DNA of 32,298 bases from Magnetospirillum moscoviense. Lineage in GTDB: Bacteria > Pseudomonadota > Alphaproteobacteria > Rhodospirillales > Magnetospirillaceae. The stretch is taken from contig NZ_LWQU01000145.1 of the NCBI RefSeq assembly GCF_001650635.1, positions 1 to 32,298 on the forward strand. Reading direction: 5' to 3'. The notes beneath the pieces are model-generated. The model ran no database searches. It was not told where the DNA came from and worked only from the letters and a program-made list of their open reading frames with translations. The stretch's first letter is position 1. Every line of letters starts with the position of its first letter. Shown piece after piece: positions 17,061 through 23,581 of the stretch. The position numbers and the translations under genes were made by a program.

Positions 17061-17173
17061 GTTCCCGCGTTCGCGGGAACGTCGAGGTGGGAAAACCGTC
17101 ATGCCCGCATCGCGCATAGGCGCTGGAACGACGAATGGGGAAAACTGTCATGCCACGCGGTCGGGGGAATGAC
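17061..17173. repeat. REP-like palindromic repeat cluster between dnaB and alr
   Basis: The palindrome at 17061-17080 has 9-bp arms (GTTCCCGCG and CGCGGGAAC) and a TT centre. It is followed by two direct repeats of GGGAAAACYGTCATGCC (17089-17105 and 17138-17154, 16 of 17 bases the same, 49-bp period). A degenerate hairpin (GTCAT at 17147-17151 with ATGAC at 17169-17173) ends the cluster. This composition matches short palindromic intergenic repeats that are common in proteobacteria. It sits within the dnaB-alr gap and may form RNA stem-loops that affect stability or readthrough of the operon. Confidence 0.7.
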
Positions 17174-17183
17174 TCGGGGGGCG

Positions 17184-18707
17184 TCAATATTCCGGCGCCT
17201 CGAAATGGTCGTCGGTGATCAGGTTGCCGAACTTGGTGAACTCGCCCAGGAACGACAGGCGCACGGTGCCGACCGGGCCATGGCGCTGCTTGGCGATGAT
17301 CACTTCCGCCGTGTTGTAGACCTGCTCGCAGCGTTCCTGCCATTTGGCGTAACGCTCGTTGAACTTGTCCTCGGCCTCTTCCGGCCGGCGCGCCGGTTCG
17401 GCGCGTTCCAGGTAATATTGTTCGCGGAACACGAACATGACCACGTCGGCGTCCTGCTCGATCGAGCCGGATTCGCGCAGGTCGGCCAATTGCGGCCGCT
17501 TGTCCTCGCGCTGCTCGACGGCGCGCGACAACTGCGACAGCGCGATCACCGGCACGTCCAGTTCCTTGGCCAGGGCCTTCAGGCCGCGGGTGATTTCCGA
17601 CACTTCCTGGACGCGGTTCTGGTCGGAACTGCCGCCGGTGCCGCGCAGCAATTGCAGGTAATCGACGACGATCAGGCCCAGGCCGTGCTGGCGCTTCAGG
17701 CGGCGCGCCCGGGTGCGGACGGCGGAAATCGACAGGGCCGGGGTGTCGTCGATATGCAAGGGCAGGCGGCTCAGCTCTTGCGCTGCGACCACCAGGCGCT
17801 CGAACTCGTCGTTGCTCATCTCGCCCTGGCGGATCTTGTGGCTCGAGATTTCCGCCTGCTCGGCCAGGATACGGGTGGCCAGCTGCTCGGATGACATTTC
17901 CAGCGAGAAGAAGGCGACCACGGCGCCATCCACGCCCTTCTTGTGGCCCAGCGCGTCGACTTCTTCGCGGTAGGCCTTGGCGGCGTTGAAGGCGATGTTG
18001 GTGGCCAGCGAGGTCTTGCCCATCGACGGGCGCCCGGCCAGGATCAGCAGATCCGACGCATGCAGGCCGCCCAGCTTCTTGTCCATGTCGATCAGGCCGG
18101 TCGGCACGCCCGACAGCTTGCCCTGGCGCTGGTGCGCCGCTTCGGCCTGACGCACCGCCTCGACCAGGACGGTGCCGAAGGTCTCGAAGCCGCCCTCGGT
18201 CTGGCCGGTGGTGGCCAGCTCGTACAATTGCGCCTCGGCCCGGCCGATCTGGTCCATGGCCGGATCGTCGATCTGCGGCTCGAAGGCGCGGTTGACCAGT
18301 TCCTCGCCCAGGGCGATCAGTTCGCGCCTGAGATGCAGGTCGTGGACCAGCTTGCCGTAATCCTCGGCATTGATGATCGACACCACCGCGTTGGCCAACT
18401 GGGCCAGATAGGGGGTGCCGCCGATCTCGGCCAGGCCGCCGTCATTCTCGAAGAAGGTCTTCAGGGTCACCGGGTTGGCGATCTGGCCGCGCTCGACCAG
18501 CTTGCCGCAGGCGGCGAAGATGCGCCCGTGCGCCGGTTCGGCGAAATGCTCGGGCCGCAGGAATTCCGACACCTTCTCGAAGGCGCGGTTGTTCAGCAAG
18601 ATGGCGCCCAACAGCGCCTGCTCCGCCTCGTAATTGTGGGGCGGAGTACGAAAGGGCACGCCTTCGCCAGTGGGCGCGCCCGAGCCGAACGGGATGACGG
18701 ATGACAT
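17184..18707 (-). CDS. dnaB: Replicative DNA helicase DnaB
   Basis: DnaB is the ring helicase at the replication fork. The N-terminal DnaB_N domain (PPHNYEAEQALLGAILLNN, about 22-130) is followed by a linker helix and the RecA-like ATPase domain with Walker A AGRPSMGKT at about 224-232, the FFSLEMSSEQL motif, and the C-terminal KQRHGPVGTVRLSF segment. The ATG at 18707 gives 507 residues, normal for alphaproteobacteria, with an N-terminus like that of relatives; a longer open extension upstream is not supported. There is no intein. It leads the minus-strand cluster. No strong promoter was recognised in the 120 bp upstream. Confidence 0.96.
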   Translation of the reverse strand: MSSVIPFGSGAPTGEGVPFRTPPHNYEAEQALLGAILLNNRAFEKVSEFLRPEHFAEPAHGRIFAACGKLVERGQIANPVTLKTFFENDGGLAEIGGTPYLAQLANAVVSIINAEDYGKLVHDLHLRRELIALGEELVNRAFEPQIDDPAMDQIGRAEAQLYELATTGQTEGGFETFGTVLVEAVRQAEAAHQRQGKLSGVPTGLIDMDKKLGGLHASDLLILAGRPSMGKTSLATNIAFNAAKAYREEVDALGHKKGVDGAVVAFFSLEMSSEQLATRILAEQAEISSHKIRQGEMSNDEFERLVVAAQELSRLPLHIDDTPALSISAVRTRARRLKRQHGLGLIVVDYLQLLRGTGGSSDQNRVQEVSEITRGLKALAKELDVPVIALSQLSRAVEQREDKRPQLADLRESGSIEQDADVVMFVFREQYYLERAEPARRPEEAEDKFNERYAKWQERCEQVYNTAEVIIAKQRHGPVGTVRLSFLGEFTKFGNLITDDHFEAPEY

Positions 18708-18830
18708 GGCCGGCAGCGTAGCAAGCGCCTGTGGTCGTTTCCAGCGAAAAGGCCAGGGATAAACCTCTATTGAAAAAGTATGGTGCGTATCCCAGCTGTG
18801 GGACGGAGGCAGTCGTAGCGGGAGGTGCGG

Positions 18831-19217
18831 ATGCACCCTTACCTGAGCATGATGATTGCTGTCTTCCTGGCATCGGCCGCGTCGGCCCGGGCCGATATCG
18901 CCGTCGGAGCGGGCGGCACCTCGCTCACGCTCACCGGTCGGGTCGGCGCCGAGGATCATTGCCATGCCGCCCTGGCGCAGCCGCGCGATCGGTTGCTGAT
19001 CCTGGGGCCAGCCGATCTGGCCGATCGGCGCCGCCATGACCGCTTGGACCGGGCGGCGGTGGCACGCATCGCCAATGCCTGCGACAGCCTGTTCGCGCTG
19101 ATGGGGCGGCCGTCAGCCGGCCGGCAGGGACATGCGGAAACAGGCCCCGCCGTCGGGCAGGTTGGCCGCCTCCAGGCTGCCGGCATGGTCGCGGACAATG
19201 CCGTAGCTGATCCATAG
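18831..19217 (+). CDS. Small predicted secreted protein, unknown function
   Basis: A GGGAGG ribosome-binding site (18820-18825) sits five bases before ATG 18831, which opens a 128-residue frame. The first 21 residues look like a Sec signal peptide ending in ASARA. The mature part has two cysteines (in DHCHAAL and NACDSL) that could form a disulfide, and no recognised domain. The gene lies on the plus strand, divergent from dnaB. Its last 105 bases overlap the 3' end of the kinase gene on the other strand. A short dyad, TCCCA-GCTG-TGGGA (18789-18802), lies upstream and could be an operator. The ribosome-binding site and signal peptide argue for a real gene; the overlap argues for caution. Confidence 0.55.
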   Translation: MHPYLSMMIAVFLASAASARADIAVGAGGTSLTLTGRVGAEDHCHAALAQPRDRLLILGPADLADRRRHDRLDRAAVARIANACDSLFALMGRPSAGRQGHAETGPAVGQVGRLQAAGMVADNAVADP

Positions 19218-20435
19218 GCCCAGGCCTGTGCCCTGGCCGACCGGCTTGGTGGTGAAGAACGGGTCGAACACCTTGCCGATATCGTCGGCGCCGATGCCGG
19301 GGCCGTTATCAGCCACTTCCACCGCCACCTGTGGGCCGGCGGCGACGGCCCGGATGGCGACCCTGGGGTCGGCCCGGCCGGCCACCGCGTCCAGGGCGTT
19401 TTCGACCAGATTGACCAGTACCTGATGCAATTGGCCGGCATGGCCCAGGGCCTTCAGGTCGGGCGGCAGGTCCAGGCTGATGGAAGGCGGCTGCTTGCGG
19501 CCCTTGGCCACCCATTGGACGGCGTTTTCCACCAGTTCGGCCAGGGCGACCGGCTCGGGGTCGCCGGAAGCCGAAAAGGACAGCCGCTTCAGCGATTTGA
19601 CGATGTCGGCGACCCGCTGCGCCCCTTCCTGGGTGCCGGCGATCAGGGGCGGCAGGTCGGCCATCAGCCCGTCGATGCGCAAGGATTGGCGCAAGGATTC
19701 GCGCCTGTCGGCATCGGCGCCGGCATGGATGGCGGCCAGATAGGCTTCCAACCGGTCGCGGTACTTGGTCAAAGCGTGGACATTGCCGACGATGAAGCTG
19801 ATGGGGTTGTTGAGCTCGTGGGCGACGCCGGCGATCAGGCGGCCAAGCGAGGCCATCTTCTCCTGCTGCACCAATTGCGCCTGTGCCCGCTTCAGGGCCT
19901 CGTAGGCGCGGCGCAGCTCGCCCACCGGGCGCCCGGTCAGCACGGTGCCGGCCGGCAGGCCGCGATGGTCCAGCAGCGTGGCGCAGGTCAGGGCCACCGG
20001 CTCGGTGGTGCCGCCGTCCCTGTGTCGGAAGCGCACCTCGCGGTCGCCGCCGGTTCCGGCTTCCAGCCAATGGCACAAGGGGCCGACATCCTCGCCCAGG
20101 AACTCGGCCATCGGCCGGCCCTTCAGGTCGATCTCGGCGATATCGGTCAGTTTCAGGAAGGCCAGGTTGACCTGCTGGATGTGGCCCTTGGAATCGCACA
20201 CCACCAGGATGTCCGACACCGACGACAGCACCGAGGTGATGAAGCGCTGGGCTTCTTCCAGCGCGGTGTTCTTCTCTTCCAGCTCGATCTCATAGGAGAT
20301 GAGGTCGGAATAAACCTCCTCCATCTTGCGGATCACCTCGATCCAGGCGGCTTCCTGGGCCTGGGCGATGTCGGTATCGGGCAGGCCGGCGAACGACAGG
20401 GCCGAGGGCGGGCGAGGGTCGGCGGGCGGGGCCAT
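19113..20435 (-). CDS. HupT/HoxJ-like cytoplasmic PAS sensor histidine kinase
   Basis: This is a 440-residue soluble kinase without membrane segments. A coiled coil (about 35-68, ELEEKNTALEEAQRF) leads to a PAS domain (about 66-170) and a HisKA domain with His206 in LIAGVAHELNNPISFIVGNVHAL. The HATPase domain has NLVENALDAV, DNGPGIG, FFTTK and GTGLGLWIS. The HELNNP box followed by SF-x-x-GN-x-HAL is characteristic of the HupT/HoxJ hydrogenase-regulating kinases and of NtrB-like enzymes. The ATG at 20435 overlaps the response-regulator stop (TGATG); GTG at 20438 is an alternative. It clearly pairs with the sigma-54 activator upstream. No hydrogenase genes are in the window, so its signal is unproven. 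Confidence 0.92.
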   Translation of the reverse strand: MAPPADPRPPSALSFAGLPDTDIAQAQEAAWIEVIRKMEEVYSDLISYEIELEEKNTALEEAQRFITSVLSSVSDILVVCDSKGHIQQVNLAFLKLTDIAEIDLKGRPMAEFLGEDVGPLCHWLEAGTGGDREVRFRHRDGGTTEPVALTCATLLDHRGLPAGTVLTGRPVGELRRAYEALKRAQAQLVQQEKMASLGRLIAGVAHELNNPISFIVGNVHALTKYRDRLEAYLAAIHAGADADRRESLRQSLRIDGLMADLPPLIAGTQEGAQRVADIVKSLKRLSFSASGDPEPVALAELVENAVQWVAKGRKQPPSISLDLPPDLKALGHAGQLHQVLVNLVENALDAVAGRADPRVAIRAVAAGPQVAVEVADNGPGIGADDIGKVFDPFFTTKPVGQGTGLGLWISYGIVRDHAGSLEAANLPDGGACFRMSLPAG

Positions 20436-21877
20436 CACAGCGACCGTTCAAGCCCATAACGGGCCATCTTGGCGCGCAGGCCGACACGGGACAGGCCCAG
20501 TTCGTCGGCGACGCGGCTGATATTGCCCGCGTGGCGGGCCAAAGCCTCGGCCAGGATTTGGGCCTCCAGCGCCTCGACCCGGTCCTTCAGGGTCAGGGGC
20601 TCGTGACCATCGATGGCGGCGGGGCGGGCGTGGGCCTGCAGGCGCGGGCTCAGCAGCTCTGTCCCCATGGTCGCATCTTCCGACAGCGCCACCATGCGCT
20701 GGATCTCGTTCATCATCTCGCGCACGTTGCCCGGCCAGTCATAGCCGGCCAGCCGGCCCTCGGCCTCGGGCGAGAAGCCGGAAATCGCCTTGCCGAAGGC
20801 CTTGGCGGTATCGGCCAGGATGCGCCCGGCCAGCACCGGAACATCCATCGGCCGTTCGCGCAACGAGGGGATATGGATGGGGAAGGCGGCCAGGCGATAA
20901 TAAAGGTCGCGGCGGAAGGTCTTGTCGGCGACGTCCATTTCCAGGTTGCGGTTGGTGGCGGCGATGACGCGGACATCGACCTTGCGGGTCAGCCGGGCGC
21001 CCAGCGGCCGGATCTCGCCTTCTTGCAGTACGCGCAACAGCTTCACCTGGAAGGCTGGCGAGGTCTCGCCGACCTCGTCCAGGAAGATGGTGCCGCCGTC
21101 GGCCTGCTCGAACAGGCCGATCCGATCCTCGTAGGCGCCGGTGAAGGCGCCCTTCTTGCAGCCGAACAGCTCGGATTCCAGCAGCTGATCGGGCAGGGCA
21201 CCGCAATTTTCCACCACGAACGGCCGGTTGCCGCGCGGCGAGTTGTAATGGATGGCGCGCGCCAGCAATTCCTTGCCGGTGCCGGATTCGCCGGTGATCA
21301 GCACCGAGATGTCGAAGGCCGCGACCCGCGCGCCCAGGTCCAGGATCCCGGCCATGGGCGAGCCCGGCGCGTGGGTGATGCGGTCGAAATGGTGGGCGCG
21401 CTTCAGGGCGCGGGTCTTCTTGGCCACCACCTCTTCCAGCATGGCCGGCGCCACCTTGAGGTCCAGCGAGGCCTGGGCGTTGGCGTTTTGCAGCTCGCGC
21501 AGGCGCAGCGCCTGGCGCACGGTGCCGACCAGTTCGTCGGGGTCCCACGGCTTGGTGATGTACTGGTAGATGCCGGCCTCGTTGATGCCGGCGATGATGT
21601 CCTCCGACGAGGTATAGCCCGAGATGATCATCCGCACCGGGTCGGGCCAGCGATCGCGCACGTTTCTCAGGAAATCGACGCCCTGCATGCCGGGCATCCG
21701 CTGGTCGCACAAGATGGCATGCACCAGCTCGCTGTCCAGCACGCCGCAGGCCTCGTCGGCGTTCGAGGCGGTCAGCACCACGAACTCGTCGGCCAGGACG
21801 CGCTTCAGCGCTTCCTGCGACTGGCGCTCGTCATCGACGACCAGGATGATCGGCAGCTTGGTCAAAAGCCTGTCCAC
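20435..21877 (-). CDS. HupR/HoxA-like sigma-54-dependent response regulator
   Basis: The protein has 480 residues. An N-terminal receiver with phospho-acceptor Asp58 (ILCDQRMPGM) is followed by a coiled linker, an AAA+ domain with Walker A GESGTGKE (196-203), the sigma-54 contact loop GAFTGA (243-248) and Walker B GGTIFLDE. A Fis-type helix-turn-helix ends the protein (GNISRVADELGLSRVGLRAKM). The receiver (CDQRMPGM, then SGYTSSEDIIAGINEAGIYQYITKPW) is like that of HupR/HoxA, which control hydrogenase genes, some of them in the unphosphorylated form. The start is GTG 21877. It precedes and overlaps its kinase. A divergent intergenic region with dyads lies upstream. Confidence 0.93.
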   Translation of the reverse strand: MDRLLTKLPIILVVDDERQSQEALKRVLADEFVVLTASNADEACGVLDSELVHAILCDQRMPGMQGVDFLRNVRDRWPDPVRMIISGYTSSEDIIAGINEAGIYQYITKPWDPDELVGTVRQALRLRELQNANAQASLDLKVAPAMLEEVVAKKTRALKRAHHFDRITHAPGSPMAGILDLGARVAAFDISVLITGESGTGKELLARAIHYNSPRGNRPFVVENCGALPDQLLESELFGCKKGAFTGAYEDRIGLFEQADGGTIFLDEVGETSPAFQVKLLRVLQEGEIRPLGARLTRKVDVRVIAATNRNLEMDVADKTFRRDLYYRLAAFPIHIPSLRERPMDVPVLAGRILADTAKAFGKAISGFSPEAEGRLAGYDWPGNVREMMNEIQRMVALSEDATMGTELLSPRLQAHARPAAIDGHEPLTLKDRVEALEAQILAEALARHAGNISRVADELGLSRVGLRAKMARYGLERSL

Positions 21878-21893
21878 TCTCTGTCAGTTTGCT

Positions 21894-21915
21894 TTCCACC
21901 CGGCGCATTGTGGAA
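21894..21915. promoter_or_regulatory. Inverted repeat TTCCAC-N10-GTGGAA upstream of the sigma-54 activator gene
   Basis: TTCCAC (21894-21899) and GTGGAA (21910-21915) form a 22-bp dyad. It starts 17 bases upstream of the GTG at 21877, within the divergent region shared with the PilZ gene. It could be an operator for autoregulation. No known consensus is matched. Confidence 0.3.
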
Positions 21916-21937
21916 GCGAACGGGCAGAGGAATCAAG

Positions 21938-21974
21938 AACCGTTCATCGACGGTTTAAGGCGAGCGCAAACCGT
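21938..21974. promoter_or_regulatory. Three AACCGT half-sites in the divergent promoter region
   Basis: AACCGT (21938-21943) and ACGGTT (21950-21955) make a perfect 6-bp dyad with a 6-bp spacer. A third copy, AACCGT, occurs at 21969-21974 in direct orientation. They lie between the activator gene (minus) and the PilZ gene (plus). Repeated half-sites with regular spacing in a divergent control region suggest a regulator binding site. Confidence 0.35.
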
Positions 21975-22032
21975 TGTTACATCGCTGTGGTATGACCAAT
22001 GTCAATACAGCAAATCCAGTTGGGACCAAACG

Positions 22033-22425
22033 ATGACTCATGTCACTCAGCTTCACCATCGACGGCTGGCGCATATGGCCCGATCCGGGGCTTCCGACGA
22101 CCGCCGCCAGTTTCGGCGCTATGAAGGGGCGGGGCTGATCGCCAACATCGAGCAGGAATTGCTCGAGGTGGACGACGTCTCGGTTTCCGGCTTCCGGGTT
22201 CCGGGCGAACGGCTAACGCGCGGTCGTACCGTCCAGGTCCAGCTGATCCCGCGTGAGGGCTCCAAGCTGGCGCTGAACCATGCCGTCAACGCCCTTGCCG
22301 AGGTGGTGGGGGTCGGAAACGGGCACACCCGGCTGCATTTCGTGTCCTTGCAATTCAGTCTGGCCAAGCTGGTGATCCGCCATATCGCCGCTCGGACCGG
22401 GGTTCAACCCTTCATGGTGAAGTAA
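22033..22425 (+). CDS. PilZ-domain protein (putative cyclic-di-GMP effector)
   Basis: The protein is 130 residues long from ATG 22033. It contains the two PilZ signatures: an arginine-rich RRQFRRYEG (RxxxR type) near residue 25 and DVSVSGFRV (D/N-x-S-x-x-G type) near residue 50. These residues contact cyclic-di-GMP in the family. No membrane segment or partner domain is present, so it is a stand-alone cytoplasmic effector. It is divergent from the sigma-54 activator gene, and a FecR-domain gene follows 71 bp downstream on the same strand. The target process is unknown. Confidence 0.82.
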   Translation: MTHVTQLHHRRLAHMARSGASDDRRQFRRYEGAGLIANIEQELLEVDDVSVSGFRVPGERLTRGRTVQVQLIPREGSKLALNHAVNALAEVVGVGNGHTRLHFVSLQFSLAKLVIRHIAARTGVQPFMVK

Positions 22426-22496
22426 CCCTTTGGCCTAATGGGCAGGGCACGCTTTTTGGGCGATGCTGGGGTGGTATCGCAACAAGGGGGTGTCCG

Positions 22497-22931
22497 ATGC
22501 GCATGTTGACCGTAGCGCTTGTCTTGTGGGCAGGCGTGGCGCTGGCTGCCGATCCGGTTGGCCAGGTCAAATCGTTGGAAGGCAGTGCGACCTTGATCCG
22601 CGCCGGTGCCGAGCAGGCCCTGGCCGGCGGCGAGGCATTGCGGGCCGACGACGTGCTGGTGACCAAGGCGGGCTCCACCCTGGGGATCGTCTTTCGCGAC
22701 GACACCACCCTGGCCATGGGGCCGTCCAGCCGCTTGGTGATCGACCGCCTGTTGTTCCAGCCGGCCGCCAGCCAGTTGGATTTGGGCTTAAGCTTCGACA
22801 AGGGCACCTTCTCGGTGCAGTCGGGGCAGATCGCCAAACTGGCGCCGGAAAGGACCAATTTCCGCACGCCGACGGCCAGCCTGGCCATTCGCGGCACCTC
22901 GTTCCTGGTCAAGGTCGATGGCAATGAATAG
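22497..22931 (+). CDS. FecR-domain periplasmic protein
   Basis: This is a 144-residue exported protein with a signal peptide (MRMLTVALVLWAGVALAAD). A FecR-type domain follows: GQVKSLEGSATLIRAG, then the GSTLGIVFRDDTTLAMGPSSRLVID core, and the NFRTPTASLAIRGTSFLVKV end. A GGGGG stretch precedes ATG 22497; ATG 22503 is an alternative. It has no TM anchor or sigma/anti-sigma partner, unlike true FecR, so it belongs to the free-standing periplasmic FecR-like group. It overlaps the OmpA-type gene by 14 bases, which implies coupling. In other proteobacteria such genes often sit with OmpA and CHASE2 sensor genes; no CHASE2 gene is here. Confidence 0.83.
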   Translation: MRMLTVALVLWAGVALAADPVGQVKSLEGSATLIRAGAEQALAGGEALRADDVLVTKAGSTLGIVFRDDTTLAMGPSSRLVIDRLLFQPAASQLDLGLSFDKGTFSVQSGQIAKLAPERTNFRTPTASLAIRGTSFLVKVDGNE

Positions 22932-23520
22932 GACGCGGCACGCGGCCGCTGCCGCCTTGATGATTCTGCTGTCGGCCTGCGCCAGCGGCGATCGCGTGGT
23001 GCTGCTGGCCGATCCCGACGGCAAGGTCGGCAAGGTCGAGGTCAGTTCCGCCCAGGGCAGCCAGGTGCTGAACCAGGCCGGCACCGGGACGGTAATCCAG
23101 GCCGGCAAGGCGCCGTCCGCCCCCGAGGCGGTGCCGGCCGACACCATCGCCAAATTGTGGGGCGACGCCCTGCGGGCGATGCCGGACCGTCCGGTGACCT
23201 TCCAGCTTTATTTCAAGACCGGCACCGCCGAACTGACGCCCGGGGGGCAGGCCGAACTGCCCAAGGTTCGCGCCCTGGCCGCCAGCCGTCCCCATGTGGT
23301 GCTGCTGATCGCTGGCCACACCGACGCGGTCGGTTCGGACGAGGTCAATATCCGTATCTCGCGCGAGCGGACCGAATCGGTCCGCGCGCTGCTGGTCAAG
23401 GACGGCATCACCGCTCGGGCGGTCGAGGTGTCGTCGCACGGCAAGCGCAACCCGCTGGTGCCCACCGCCGACGGGGTGGCCGAGCCCAGGAACCGCCGGG
23501 TTACCGTCACCGTGCAGTGA
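22918..23520 (+). CDS. OmpA-family lipoprotein
   Basis: This is a 200-residue lipoprotein with a lipobox (LLSACASG, Cys near 20). A low-complexity linker precedes a C-terminal OmpA-like peptidoglycan-binding domain: FQLYFKTGTAELTPGGQAEL, LLIAGHTDAVGSDEVNIRIS, RERTESVRALL and EPRNRRVTV. The conserved Asp in GHTD and the Arg of NRRV bind diaminopimelate in relatives. It probably tethers the outer membrane to peptidoglycan or acts with the FecR-like protein. ATG 22918 or ATG 22924 may be used; both overlap the fecR-like gene. A strong hairpin terminator follows 16 bases after the stop. Confidence 0.88.
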   Translation: MAMNRTRHAAAAALMILLSACASGDRVVLLADPDGKVGKVEVSSAQGSQVLNQAGTGTVIQAGKAPSAPEAVPADTIAKLWGDALRAMPDRPVTFQLYFKTGTAELTPGGQAELPKVRALAASRPHVVLLIAGHTDAVGSDEVNIRISRERTESVRALLVKDGITARAVEVSSHGKRNPLVPTADGVAEPRNRRVTVTVQ

Positions 23521-23536
23521 CCGCTGCGTAACGAAA

Positions 23537-23566
23537 AAGCCCCCCTTCGGTGACGAAGGGGGGCTT
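23537..23566. terminator. Bidirectional hairpin terminator between the OmpA-type gene and nifJ
   Basis: A perfect 13-bp stem (AAGCCCCCCTTCG with CGAAGGGGGGCTT) and a GTGA loop lie in the 61-bp gap between convergent genes. On the minus strand the stem is followed by a T5 run, so it suits nifJ termination best; on the plus strand there is no T run after the stem. It is placed to serve both genes. Confidence 0.88.
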
Positions 23567-23581
23567 CTCGTTGGCCGGCGA

